Positions 35,504-46,260 of a DNA stretch of 64,000 nt are shown here, piece by piece. The notes beneath the pieces were generated by a model. That model searched no databases. It had not been told where the DNA came from and saw only the letters and a program-made list of their open reading frames with translations. The stretch lies in contig JAKGHH010000002.1 of assembly GCA_022828595.1 (NCBI GenBank), positions 79,394,383 to 79,458,382 of the forward strand, written 5' to 3'. This stretch comes from Nelumbo lutea. Its lineage: Eukaryota > Streptophyta > Magnoliopsida > Proteales > Nelumbonaceae. Both the position numbers and the translations under genes were made by a program. Each line of letters starts with the position of its first letter. Position 1 is the first letter of the stretch.

Positions 35504-35543
<40 letters not shown>
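35504..35543. repeat. (AC)n(TA)n compound microsatellite
   Basis: About 11 AC units followed by about 9 TA units, at the variable position of the host LTR. Confidence 0.95.
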
Positions 35544-36143
35544 TATCATACAAATATATTTTGCAAAACAAATCTCAAACACGGTTAAAATCGACTATCG
35601 GCAGTTTTGGTTTCCATCAGAGAGAGTGCAATCCCAATCATTCACTTTGTTCGACAAAGTGAATTCTTAGACTGCCCCAACGTACTTAGGTTTTGACCCC
35701 CGAAGGATCTCACTGATTGGCATATCAAAGATAGCCCAACCTGACACCCAGTGCAGTACCATAATCGAGTTTATGAGTTATGTGTAACTTTATAGTTTTG
35801 CCCATAAGTCACCAAGGTCCAGGGCATAACTGGAAAATGGTTTGGGTTTAGTTTTTCAAACAAACACACACTACATGTGTTTCAGGTCCAATCTTGGAAG
35901 CTGAGACAAGCTGCCCCAACCTTCTTGACAGTACATCAGTGTCAACATTGTCAGGATAAACTTCCCCAAGTCTATCCAACAGCTGAGAACATTCTAAACT
36001 AAGTCTCGTAAGTGTCCAATTTAAGGGTAATTACACAAAAACACACCAATTATAACATAAAACATTTATGTACTCTTATTCATTTACAATAAATGGATAT
36101 ATACATCAATTTGATTAGAGCTAAGGGCATACACTGTCTAACA

Positions 36144-37541
36144 CCTAAGACTCCTTATGAGCTTTAGACTAGTAAGAAATCAAGTTTTAAACACTTAAAA
36201 ATATAAGGTTGTTTAGCACACGTCAAAAAGACAAGTGCAAATAAATTGGAATCTAAAACAAGTCATTGCCTATTTGTAGGCTACTCCAAGGAGTTTATTG
36301 GGTATCTTTTTTATGACCCACGAGAACAAAAAGTTTTTGTTAGTCAAAATGCCAACTTCTTAGAAGAGGACTACATCCTGAGCATTTATCATCATGAAGT
36401 CATTCTTGATGAGGAGGGATTACGGGTAGTGGGAGTTAGTCCACAAATTCTAGATGGCAATGCCCAGCCTAGAAGATCTACTTGGGTATCTAAACCTCCT
36501 ATACATTTTGGCTATGATCAAGAAAATTACTTAATGGAAGCAATAAACAATGAGGAAGATCTCATGACTTATATGGGAGCTATGTAAGACATAGACAACC
36601 TGGAGTGGGTAGATGCCATAAAAGTCAAGATTGACTCGATGAAAACCAATAGAGTCTAGACTCTAGTAAACCCCCCTTGGGATAAAAGCAATTAGTTGCA
36701 AATGGATCTACAAGAGGAAGAAGGGCTTTGATGGAAAAGTTGAGACCTTTTTTACCTGTGGTTGTGCTTAAATCCATTAGGTTATTATTAGCTATAAATG
36801 CACACTACAATTATGAAATTTGGCAAACGAATGTTAAAACCACATTCCTGAATGGAGATCTTACTAAAGATATCTATATGCAGCAGCTGGAAGGCTTTGT
36901 TGCCAAAGGTCAGGAACACATGGTGTGCAAGCTGAATAAATTCATATATGGATTAAAGCAAGCTTTTAGAAGCTGGAACATCCGGGTTGATTCAAGTCAA
37001 ACAATTTGATTTTGAGCAAAATCCGAATGAACCTTGTGTTTACTGAAAGATAGTAGGAGATAAGGTTACATTTTTTATTCTATATGTAGACGACATTCTA
37101 CTCATTGGGAATGATGTGGCCATGCATGAATGTTAACCACAGTGAAGGTATGGATTTTACAACAATTCTCCATGAAAGATCTTGGAGAAGCTTCTTACAT
37201 CTTGAGACTTTGACTCTATAGAGATAGATCAAAGTGGTTAATTGGATTATCCCAATCTACTTATGTTGACAATATTGTCAAGAGAGTCAACCTGAAGGAT
37301 TCCAAGAAGGGATGCTTTCCTTTCAAACATGGAATCACTCTCTCCAAAGAATGTCACCTAAGAACCCTAAGAACCATTATTGTGTGACAACACTAGTTTT
37401 ACGAGAGGTTGTTAGTAGAGGAGACATCCAAATTCAAAAGGTAGCACCAGCGGAGAATGTGGCAGACCCACTAATTAAGCTACTAACATAGAAACACGTG
37501 GATTGTATGGGACTGTGGTTTACACCTGATTGGACTTTAGT
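36144..37541 (+). pseudogene. Copia X: integrase C-terminus, RT and RNase H
   Basis: The plus strand reads KTPYEL, SHCLFVGYSKEFIGYLFYDP, EEDYILSIYHHEVILDEEG, then RT pieces [40 protein letters not shown] and (in another frame) VDDILLIGND. After RT there is a large deletion: SPKNP joins LLCDNT-like sequence, and most of RNase H is missing before ENVADPLIKLLT. Many stops and at least three frameshifts. It is the right half of the element broken at 22645. Confidence 0.85.
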
Positions 37542-37553
37542 GCAAGTGAGAGT

Positions 37554-38353
37554 TGTTACATAGTGTATGCCCTTAGCTCCAATCAGATTGATGTACATAA
37601 GCATTTGTTTGAAACACCTTGGGTCGTGAGCCTTTGAAGTAGATGGGCCTAAGGCCTATAATTAATAAGATAAAGTAAGTTGTCACATAACAACTTGTCA
37701 TGTACTCTAAGTCAAATCTGGGTTTGGTAATAGGTGTGGAGCACCTATCCTTTTAAGAGGATAAGGCTTATCTCTTAAAAGAGTCTAGATCCAAATCAGA
37801 TTTGGATAATCTCCTAATTTGATTAGGAGAGTTCTCCATGAGGAAATAAAAAAATAAGAAGGCGAAGCAAACTAGAACACCTCTCTCTTATTCTCTCCTC
37901 TTCTCTTTGTTTCTCAAGAAACCCTATCACAACCTGGGCTTTCAAGAACTGACTTTTGATCAGTTTTCTTCTAGTTTTTACAAGAAAAACGTTGAAGAAA
38001 ATCAGGAGGTTCACTTACATCATTTGATTCCTGCAAGTTGGACCATAGTTTTGGTTGTTGTACTAGCTTCACCTGCACACTGTGCCATCTTCAGTGGAGG
38101 CATATTTTAGGACTGATTTGGGCATGAACTCTACCTTGGGGTCTATGCTTGTGGTATCCATATCAGGTATAATTCTCCCTTTTAATTTGGTTTTGAATAT
38201 CGTCTGGTTCAGTGCAAGAACAATCTAAAAAATTCAGTTTTCAAATTCACTAGTAAATCAGTTCCTGCAAGGGTTAGAAAAATTTTTAAAAATTCGCTCA
38301 TCCATCTAGCATGGTTCTTCCATCCATATAATGGATTCTAAACCCTTCCAACA
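37554..38353 (+). repeat. 3' LTR of copia X, internally deleted (800 bp)
   Basis: It starts TGTTACATAGTGTATGCCC after RNase H and a degraded PPT (GCAAGTGAGAGT) and ends TTCCAACA at 38353. About 1 kb is missing between GTACATAAGC and the segment that precedes the promoter region, compared with full LTRs. The remaining right half keeps CCTAATTTGATTAGGAG and TATCAGGTATAATTCTCCC. Confidence 0.82.
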
Positions 38354-38773
38354 GCAATTTCCCCCAAGGTGGGAAAGTTATTTACCCACCTAGGAGAAGG
38401 GTATTACTTACCTAGGTAAGTGATACATAGGAAAATAATCTTTTCCTAGCCCATTGACCATCTTTCCCCCTCTCAAAATCCAAAAAAAAAATAACACCCC
38501 TATAAGGGTTGGTTTGTTTCTTTCAAGTTCAAGTTCTCTTCATTTAACACTCTAAAACTTAGTCATTTCTTGAAAGAAAGTATCACTTTATTATCAATTT
38601 GATTGGATTATAGATTATCCTTATTGATCATTCATTTTTTCATGTCATTTGTTAAGGGCATGTTTGACCTTTTTGAGAACTTATCCTTTTATTAACTTAC
38701 ATTTTGTAACATTTCCCATATTTGAATCGTTTCCTAGGATTAAGTTGCCAACTCTTGTAGCTTTAGAGTTAGG
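38354..38773. other. Gene-free AT-rich segment with palindrome
   Basis: No coding similarity. A near-perfect 26-bp palindrome lies at 38401-38426, centred on CCTAGG with one mismatched pair. Just upstream GGTGGG and CCCACC form another short stem (38375-38393). Confidence 0.5.
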
Positions 38774-39230
38774 TAAGGGTGGCAACGAGATGAACTTTTC
38801 ACAAGTTATTAGAGCTCGATTTGTGAAAAGTTTGGTTTGGCTTAGTTTAAATCAAGCTTTAAGCCAACCTCGAGCCTAATTGAGCTTCTACATATATGTA
38901 TACATGCATACACACATACATATATATAATATTTTTATTTTTATATAATAATAGTAACTAAAATTATTATAACTATTAATTTTTTAAATATCTAATAGAG
39001 AATATAATTTTTATATATAATTTGTTACTTTTATAAAGCATTTGTCTCACAATTGAGCTTGAGCTGAGCCGAGCTCGAGCCAAGCCGTGCTCGAGCTTTT
39101 GAGCTTTTGACTCGAACTCAAGTTTCTAGCTCGAACCGAGATCAAGCTTGAGCTTGAACCTCATACTATCTTGGCGAGCCAAGCTCAAATAGCTAGCTAT
39201 TCGGCTCAACTAAGTTTGAATCCATCCCTA
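38774..39230. mobile_element. Possible hAT-like MITE
   Basis: The left end TAAGGGTGGCAAC and the right end (inverse TAGGGATGGATTC) resemble hAT terminal repeats. The interior is filled with alternating GAGCTTGAGC, GCTCGAGC and CGAGCC words in both orientations on either side of an AT-rich core (38890-39040), a style common in plant hAT derivatives. I could not find an 8-bp TSD (GAGTTAGG on the left, CTTCTCGA on the right), so the boundaries are tentative. Confidence 0.4.
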
Positions 39231-40641
39231 CTTCTCGAGATAGCCTCTTAGGTCTTTTTTCCATCTTTGTTTCTTTTTCTAAAAGTATAATCTCACAAGT
39301 ACCTTCACTTTCTTTAGAGATATTTTCCTTCCTAACTTGGAATCACTAGTTCTTTCTCTTTTAATTCAAATTGGGGTTTTCTTGAAGTAAAAAAAAAAAA
39401 TTGATGTTTTCCATCATTTGTTTCTTCTAATAGTTTTCTTGGTTTTAGGTTTTCTTCCTTTCCTCCACCCTTTCTCCCATGTTTTAACTTGGGTTTATAA
39501 TTCCTTTTGTTATGTCATTCATTAACGGTCATTCTTGGGGACTTGTTTGACCTTTCAAATCGAGATGTTCCACCATTTGTTTCTTCTAGTATTGTTTGAA
39601 ATATACTTTTAACCATTTATTCCCCTTTTTTGCAAATAAAATTTTGTTCTCAAACTCTATTTTAGGTAATTTTCTATATTTTACTGGTCCTTTTTAATGC
39701 ACCATTGTAGCTTGAGATGATCTAATTTCTCTTTCCCAAGGTTATGGTTTTCATTTGGGCCCCATTCACTTTTTGGGGTACCTGGGTAAGTGCATTTACC
39801 TGATCTTTTATTTACCAGATAAAAAAGAAAATGTCAATTTTATCCATAGAAAATCAATTATTAAGAGTGAAAATTGTGTCCCTCATACATGTGTCCTTAC
39901 CTTTAGCTATCATTGCATTGGTCATACTTTCCTTAATTAAATTTCATAGTCCTATAAATTCATAGTCAATTCATAAGCTTCATTTGCCAAGAATTCAATG
40001 GCTCTCCGTCCTTTTTTCTCTCTTCCACATGATTATGTTTCATTATTACTTTTTCATAATTTATTTTGGAAGGTCACCACTTTTTCCTAGTTTTATCTCC
40101 TCATTTAACTCCCAATTAATAAAATAGAAAAGAAAAACAATAAAAATTTCTGAGATGGAACAAACCATAAATTTCCTTTTTGGAAGACTTTCCTTCTAGG
40201 CTTTTCTTTTCTCCTATTTAGACATTTGGGTTTGCCTCTTTTTGCAAGAAATTCCATACTAGTATCGAAACTTTCTACTTTATTTTTATGGCTTCTATAA
40301 TCAAAAGGATTTTGAAAAATTTTCCTTTGTTTTGAGCCTAGCAATGAGAGGCAGACCCCTTAACCCTACATACTTGGAAGGTGTTTGCATAATTATATGA
40401 GCTAAGCATAATGTTTCTACGCCTTGCGTCTTTAACACCCAACTGCCCTACCTCCCCTTTAACCCTTTAGAATATTGTGTAGACTGTGGTTTTAAAATTG
40501 AATAAGTCAAATAGGATTATTTTGGAGCCAAATTGGCATATTGAACTACTTTTAGAATTGATGTGGGCTCACATGGCAGGCCCCGGATTGTGCCATGTGG
40601 CATTGACGGGTTGCCCTCAGCCCTATCTTTGGCAGCAATAA
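39231..40641. other. Gene-free region before gypsy PBS
   Basis: AT-rich with T-tracts and several short repeated phrases (CATTTGTTTCTTCTA at about 39413 and 39573; GTTTGACCTTT at about 38667 and 39548). Its right end should contain the 5' LTR of the outer gypsy because the PBS follows at 40642, but no partner LTR is in the window, so I cannot set its limits. ORFs here (for example 40105-40344, minus) have no recognised similarity. Confidence 0.4.
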
Positions 40642-40660
40642 TTGGCACCATCTATGGGAA
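40642..40660 (+). other. Primer-binding site region of the outer gypsy
   Basis: TTGGCACCATCTATGGGAA closely resembles the inverse of 51111-51127 (TGGCGCTGTCTATGGGA) next to the inner gypsy LTR. Confidence 0.7.
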
Positions 40661-40717
40661 GGTTTCTTAAGACTTCTCTCTAAGAAAAAACTTAACTCAA
40701 TTAACTAAGCTTTCGAC

Positions 40718-40875
40718 ATGGCTCATAAACAAGACAACAATCAAAACACTCAGAACTTGGTAACCATGGACCAATTTAAGCTGGTCCTCAACAGGCTAGA
40801 TAACTAGCCCAAAGACTAGACAAGGTGGGGCACTCGATAGGAGGTCACCCGCATGGTGGCCGCTTCATTGGGAGC
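40718..40875 (+). pseudogene. Gypsy gag start, outer element
   Basis: The ATG at 40718 lies 58 bp after the PBS region. It gives MAHKQDNNQNTQNL, then stops, ending in VTRMVAASLGA, where the inner gypsy inserted. Similarity resumes at 51987 on the far side. Short and degenerate. Confidence 0.6.
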
Positions 40876-41725
40876 TGATGGTGTGCGATCTGGTCACTCC
40901 TAGCTGGAATTGGTTGCGTTCCTAACTGGTGACGAACAAGAGATACCTATGAGGAAGAAGATGAAGGAACCCGGGGGGTTCACCCAGCGGAAACACTCCG
41001 ATGGTTAAGTTAGTAACTGGATTGAAAGCTGGGAGATAGAGAGAGAGAGTTGCAGAGAAATTAAAGAGCTAGAGTGATGATCACACAATACCTTTGCTCC
41101 TGGGGGTTGGGGTCCTTATATACTAGTATCCTGACATGTTAGGTGCAACTGCCTCCAAAACTCTGTTGTGGCGATCTGCTGTCAGATAACGGCTTGGAGT
41201 GGCTGGCCGCTATTTGTCAAAATTGAGCTGGTGGGCGAAGGTGATCGCTGTAGAGTATGGTCCTACCAGAAAAAACAGCCTCTAGGGTTGGCAGGCACGC
41301 CGCCGCCAGGCGAGAGATGTGGGCACAGTCTCCAGGGTTGGCAGGTATGGTTGTCAGGTAGTAAACCCCTTGCGATATGCCGAGCTGCTCTACAGCGAGC
41401 TACCTTACACCAAGCTGTTGGTGATATAGTGAGGCGCTTCTATCTGAGGCAAGTCGCCAAGGTGGCCTACTTAGGTTTGGATAGAAGCAAGCTTATTCTA
41501 ACTAGGGAGCTGACGAGCTTAACCCGAAGTGTCTTCAGTTTGGGATTCTCCCTACTTGTGAGAATCTTAGCTCGGGGCAACGGAGTATTATCTTGTAGCG
41601 AGCTGCCATTCATGGTGAGCTGTCAAGCTGGGTTATAGTGAGCTCGTTACGCTGAGTTGTCACTTATGTCGAGTCACATCCACATGTCCCCTCATTTTGA
41701 GGTCAAGCCAAATCACCCTTCATCA
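40876..41725 (-). repeat. 3' LTR of the inner gypsy
   Basis: On the plus strand TGATGGTGTGCGATCTGG ... CCCTTCATCA, 850 bp. It is collinear with 51130-51981 throughout (for example GGGGGTTGGGGTCCTTATAT and CCACATGTCCCCTCATT). The 156-codon plus-strand ORF 41168-41638 inside it is broken in the other LTR and is not a gene. Confidence 0.92.
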
Positions 41726-42037
41726 ATTGCCCGCCAACTCCCTGGGCTAGGGGGTCCTGACCTAGCGTGGGGAGTTCACAGCATGACGAGTAGATTTTGC
41801 TCGAGGTTTAGGCCATCCAGTTAGAGAGTTCATCGGTCAGACTAGCTCAGCTGCTCAGCTCAACCATGTATAACCCAGGTCGCGTGCAGTTTATGCACGG
41901 ATGTCACACAATCTATAAACTCCGTGGATGCCAAAAAGCACACTAAACTGATTTTGACCTCGAGGGTCATGCAACTGGTTTTCTTAGGAACCGTCAGATC
42001 TCCTTGATCTCGGTCAGTGATCCCCTGACCTTGTGGC

Positions 42038-42045
42038 TATAAATA
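42038..42045 (+). promoter_or_regulatory. TATA box upstream of the antisense ORF
   Basis: TATAAATA followed by GGGGGGACCC lies on the plus strand, 168 bp before the antisense ORF start at 42213 and outside the LTR. It has the form of a plant Pol II core promoter with a short leader. Activity is inferred. Confidence 0.6.
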
Positions 42046-42212
42046 GGGGGGACCCGAGTCATTTTCTCTGCCATAAGTTTACTAGCATTCGCCTTGAGGT
42101 TGCAGTTAAAGTCCTCAGCTTGGGTTTTCTAGTTCATCAGTCTTTTAGTTCGGTCTCTCTTCTTGGTGAGTCTCCCTAGCTTCTCTTTTCAGTTCATTTC
42201 AGTTCAATAGTT

Positions 42213-44040
42213 ATGTCAGACCATAGTTTCAATAGCCTTATAGATGAGCCCGAGGTGGGTACCTTGGCTCAAGCAGGCCTTTCCAAGGTGCAATCCTCTT
42301 ATGAGGTGCGAGAAGCCTCAGATAACTCGGCATCCACCTCTTCTCGAGGTTGGGTACCAGACAAGTTCAATCCCTCAACCATGATCGTAGATAGACTTAG
42401 GGCCCTGAGACATAAGTACAACCACTTGAGGGAGTACACCTATAACCTTCCCATGGGCAACTTCCCTTGGGAACACAATCATGATGAGATCATTATCTTC
42501 GGAGAACAACTCGCGGCTGGACTCCGTCTTCCTCTACACCCCCTAATCATAGAAGTCTTGATCGATGTCACCATAGACCAACTTCACCCGAACTCCATAT
42601 GGAATGTGGTTGGGACAATTTCCCTTTGCTTCGACTATGCGCTACCCCTCGACCTTGACATTTTTTCATCTATTTTGTCAATAAAGAAGAATTCTTCTTG
42701 CGTCCTTCCTGAGTATAGGCGGACCTACTACCTGTCCCCTCACCTGGGCTACAAATTGTTACACGGCCTCCCTAGTAAAATCCTGGCTTGGAAGTAGGAT
42801 TATTTTGTAGTTCGCAATCCCGCGGGGTGGCCCTTCCCAACTCATTGGAGGGTGGCCGTTCAGGACTCTGACATTAGGCTGGACCTGAAAACAAGGGAGA
42901 CACTCTAATCTTGGGTGGAGGTCAGCCTCAACTACAAGGATTACATTGTTGAGGACAAGCTCGTACAGGCCGGCCTGAGTCCTGGTAGGTTGCCTTGGTT
43001 TAGAGTTAGTATTTTACCTCAATAGCTGGTAATTCTTCTTGGTAGTATCACTAATGTCGAGCTTTATTGTAGGCCCCATGCAGCAGCTCAGCGTAGGCAG
43101 GCTCTTCAAAAAGATGAAGGGAAGGAAGAAGTGGGCTACTAAAAGATCTCGCGTCAAATCTCCACGACCACCTACTCCTGAGCCCGAACCACCTCCAAGT
43201 GCTCCTCAAGTGATCGACCTGGTCAAGGAGCTGGAGAGAAGCCCTCATGCACCTGAGGTGCCCTCGGAACCCGCTCCTTCTATAGTTGCGGTTTCTTCGG
43301 GCAGTGAAGGGGCAGTTCAAAGTATTCTGACTCCGGAATACAGCTACTCATTGCATGGTAGTCTGAGCTATCGACCACTTAGCTCGAAGCTCGAGCCACT
43401 ACTCATTGCATGGTGGTAAGTCATGTTCTACCTTGATTTATGGTTTTGTAGCTTTGCTGGTACTAACTAGTACTCTTCGCAAGTGAACTCCGTCGTGCAC
43501 ACCCTAACCCTCCAATTCAAGATGCGCTTGAAGCGGGCCCTGGCTACCGAGTGCTCATCCCGTGAGGCTCACACCGAACTGAAGTTACCTCGTGGTCAGA
43601 TCCACCGGCTAGAGAGTGACACAATAGCTCAGAAAGAGTATATCAAGGTGTTGATGTCGGAGAAGGAAGATTTGCTGCACCAAGTGGAGAGCCTCGAGGC
43701 CGATGTCAAAGAGTGGACCGAGATTCTTGTCAAGGCTATGAACAAGGCCAAGGTGAAGACCGTTGAGGACTACAAGAGCTCAGAAGAGTTCAATGGGGCA
43801 CTGGTGGAGGCCTACCGCAAAGGCTTCAAGCTCAGCAGGTGGTTGATCAAGTACGAGTTCCCATAGCTCGATGTAAGCGCCATCACTACTTCGCGAATCA
43901 CAGGAGAGGTAGCCCTCCAAGCTGCTAAGGACTCAGACTCCAAGGAGGAGGGTGATGATGACATTGGAGAGGCCAATGCCACCGATCAAGCTGGTACTTC
44001 CGCGGAGGCTTCGATCAAAAGTGACATGTCCCCTAAGTAG
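42213..44040 (+). pseudogene. Antisense ORF of Tat-like gypsy (Transposase_28-like)
   Basis: On the strand opposite to gag-pol, between the IN gene and the 3' LTR. Exon 1 (ATG 42213 to 42984) contains WVPDKFNP, FGEQLAAGLRLPLHPLIIEV, a long hydrophobic helix-rich region and NPAGWPFPTHWRVAV. This pattern resembles the family called putative gypsy type transposon (PF04195), of unknown role. After a predicted intron, exon 2 has LFKKMKGRKKW and a Pro/Glu-rich linker. The last part (43483-44040) is a coiled-coil type region (heptad-like LESLEADVKEW) and an acidic tail ending at TAG 44038-44040. In-frame stops at 42798 and about 42907, a frame change near 43416-43483 and a stop at 43864 make it a pseudogene. 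Family assignment is from memory. Confidence 0.72.
42985..43072 (+). other. Predicted intron in the antisense ORF (phase 1)
   Basis: The donor GTAGGTTG follows ...CTGAGTCCTG and the acceptor TTTATTGTAG precedes GCCCCATGC; length is 88 bp and T-rich. Exon 1 leaves one base and exon 2 contributes two, so the reading frame passes from the 42213 frame into the 43039 frame, joining SP-G-PMQQL. Without splicing the frame is closed by a TAG near 43024. A second possible intron starts at GTAAGT 43416 with TACTAAC at 43461 but does not restore the frame. Confidence 0.55.
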
Positions 44041-44401
44041 TCTGAGTTGTCTTTTGTATTTTGAGCTTGCAAGCTCGGCATTTTTTGTTCCTTTTATGCC
44101 CTTGTAATGAACTACAAAATTAATGAAATACTCTTTTTGCAAAGTGTCGAGCAATTACCTCCTTTTTTTATCATAATTATGTAATTTTCCCTGAACTGTT
44201 GAGTCATCAAGCTAGGTGACCGAGGTAGGGGGTTTTTAGCTGTTACCCCAAACTACCACTTCGTACTTAGGAGTAATTTGCCGAAGTGAGCGACATTGTA
44301 GGGTATATGCCCGACCTGTCTGCACACAGGCTACATGTTGCAATGACCATTACAGGCATTCATACCTGAGCTGGGTGTGCCTTAGCACCGCCTATACCAA
44401 A

Positions 44402-44944
44402 GAGGCGACTAGGTCTTTAATGGGGTCGATGTCCTTTGTTAGCTCAGTATTTTAGCCCTTAGGGTGAGGGATTTACTTATATTCCGCTCTCCTTTGGAGC
44501 TCGCCCATGCCAAAGAGGCGACTGGGTCCTATATGGTGCCAAGGTTCTTTTATTAGCTTGGCGCTTTGGCCCTTAGGCTCGAGGAGCGACTTGTGGTCCA
44601 TCCTCTTCTGGAGTTCGCCCATACCGAGGAGGCAACTGGGTCTTATATGGTGTCGAGGTTCTTTTATTAGCTCTGTGCTTTGGCCCTTAGGCCCAAGGAG
44701 CGACTTGTGGTCCACCCTCTTCTAAAGTTCGCCATGCCAAGGAGGCGACTGGGTCTTATATGGTGTCGAGGTTCTTTTATTAGCTCGGCACCTTGGCCCT
44801 TAGGCTCGAGGAGCGACTTGTGGTCCACCCTCTTCTGGAGTTCGCCCATGCCGAGGAGGCAACTGGGTCTTATATGGTGTCAAGGTTCTTTTATAAGCTC
44901 GACGCTTTGGCCCTTAGGCTCGAGGAGCAATTTGTGGTCCACCC
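44402..44944. repeat. 114-bp tandem array (about five units)
   Basis: Units begin GAGGCGACTGGGTC-like near 44403, 44514, 44627, 44741 and 44856; the sub-motif GAGCGACTTGTGG recurs at 44584, 44698, 44811 and 44925, giving periods of 113-114 bp. Because 114 is a multiple of 3, long open frames persist on both strands (44473-44715 minus, 44507-44964 plus), and these are taken as by-products. The array lies between the ends of two convergent transcription units. Confidence 0.88.
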
Positions 44945-44984
44945 AGCTCGGTAATTACAGGTAATATTGCCTTAGGTTGACAAT

Positions 44985-46135
44985 ATTCCATGCCCGAGGT
45001 ATCTGCTTCCCTTCTAGGGTTTCGAGCTCATATGTTCCTTCCCCGAGTACCCACTTTACTCGGTAGGGTCTTTCCCAATTTGGCCTGAGCTTACTAACAC
45101 CGGGCTCAGGTACCATGACTTTATGAAGAACCAGGTCTCCGATGTGGAGGTTCTACTTCTTAACCCTAGCGTTATAGTACCGAGCTACTCTCTATTGGTA
45201 GGTCATGGTCCTAATGTATGCAAGGTCCCGTACCCCATTAAGTTGGTCAAGGTTGGTACGTAGTTCATCCTTGTTTGCTTCATCTGGGATCACTGCCTCC
45301 GTGCCGTAAGTGAGTTGAAAGGGATCTCGCCCGTTGCGTTCTTCACCATGGTTCGATAAGCCCATAGTACGCTGGGCAGCTCATCTACCCACAATCCCTT
45401 AGCTCAGGCTAGACGTGCCTTTAGTCCGTGGAGAATGACTCTGTTCATGACTTCCGCCTGACCGTTTTCTTGAGGGTGCACTACCGAGGTGAAATTTTGT
45501 TGTATCCCCATTTCTTTACACCAGTTCTGGAACTTGATGTCCTCAAATTGTTTGCCATTATCAAAGATGAGCACTTGGGGTAATCTGAAACAGCAAACTA
45601 TATTCTTTTAGAAGAAATTCTGCACATTTCGCATCGTGATCATTGCGAGAGGTTCAGCCTCCACCCACTTAGTGAAATAATCAACTGCTACCACTAAGAA
45701 CCTCCTCTGTCCTGTCGCTAGTGGAAACGGTTCGAGTATATCGATCCCCCACTATGCAAAGTGCCACGGGCTGGTGAGGTATTTGAGGTCGACAGTGGGC
45801 TAGTGGTGAAAGTTGGCATGCTTCTGACACTTGTCACACCTTCTGACGAACTTAATCACGTCTGCCTTCATTGTTGGCTAATAATATCCCTGTCGTAGAG
45901 CCTTTTGGGCAAGGGCCCTGCCCCCCCCCCCCATGTGTCTGCCACACAAACCCTCATGAGTGTCATGGAGCACGAGCTCAACTTCAGAAGGTGGTAAGTA
46001 GTACAGATAAGGGAGCGTGTAGGATCTTCGATATAGTTGTCCGTCTATTATGATGTATTTGGCTGCTTGATGCTCTACCCTTCTGGCAGCATTATGATCT
46101 ACAGGGAGGGTCCCGTGTAATAGGTAGCTCACGAG
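44985..46135 (-). pseudogene. Gypsy integrase, inner element
   Basis: The minus strand reads YIIIDGQLYRRSYTLPYL, HDTHEGLCGRHMG (zinc-binding His) and RRCDKCQKHA (Cys pair). The core follows: VAVDYFTKWVEAEPLA (first Asp), IFDNGKQFED (second Asp), PQENGQAEVMNR (Glu), then WAYRTMVKNATGEIPFQL and YGTEAVIP. The C-terminal part has DLVLHKVMVPEPG and WERPYRVKWV, the end of Ty3 integrase. About eight stops (for example after RQGYY, FHH and WHFA) inactivate it. The three catalytic residues are present. A run of 12 C at 45921-45932 adds glycines after HMG. Confidence 0.88.
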
Positions 46136-46260
46136 TGGATCAACCCAGTTCGGCTCTACATGTACGATAAGAGCGACCTCCTCTACCCCCCGAGAATGCT
46201 AGGCCAAGGCAGGTTCTCTACGTACACGGTTCACATGGTGTTATTGCTTGTGTTGTCTAA

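Larger units (their letters stand above)
24177..36143 (-). repeat. Copia 5' LTR, minus strand, carrying nested insertions
   Basis: The LTR begins TGAAGGAAGGGG next to the PBS and ends ACTGTCTAACA at 36143. Only 24177-25060 and 35205-36143 are LTR (about 1.8 kb); the rest is the hAT-like element with a copia inside it. Right of it, CCTAAGACTCC is copia X integrase sequence, so the element inserted in X at the codons for PKTP. The 3' LTR and all genes of this element are missing, apparently deleted together with about 0.5 kb of X. Confidence 0.85.

Noticed and set aside
38766..39238. 8-bp TSD for the hAT-like MITE
   Set aside because: Left flank GAGTTAGG and right flank CTTCTCGA do not match; the element is kept only as tentative.
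40105..40344. 79-codon minus-strand ORF, Lys-rich
   Set aside because: No similarity recognised, AT-rich context, no promoter or partner exon seen.
41168..41638. 156-codon plus-strand ORF
   Set aside because: It is within the gypsy LTR, and the other LTR copy (51430-51894) has it broken; no domain recognised.
44473..44964. Several overlapping ORFs on both strands
   Set aside because: By-products of a 114-bp repeat whose period is a multiple of three.
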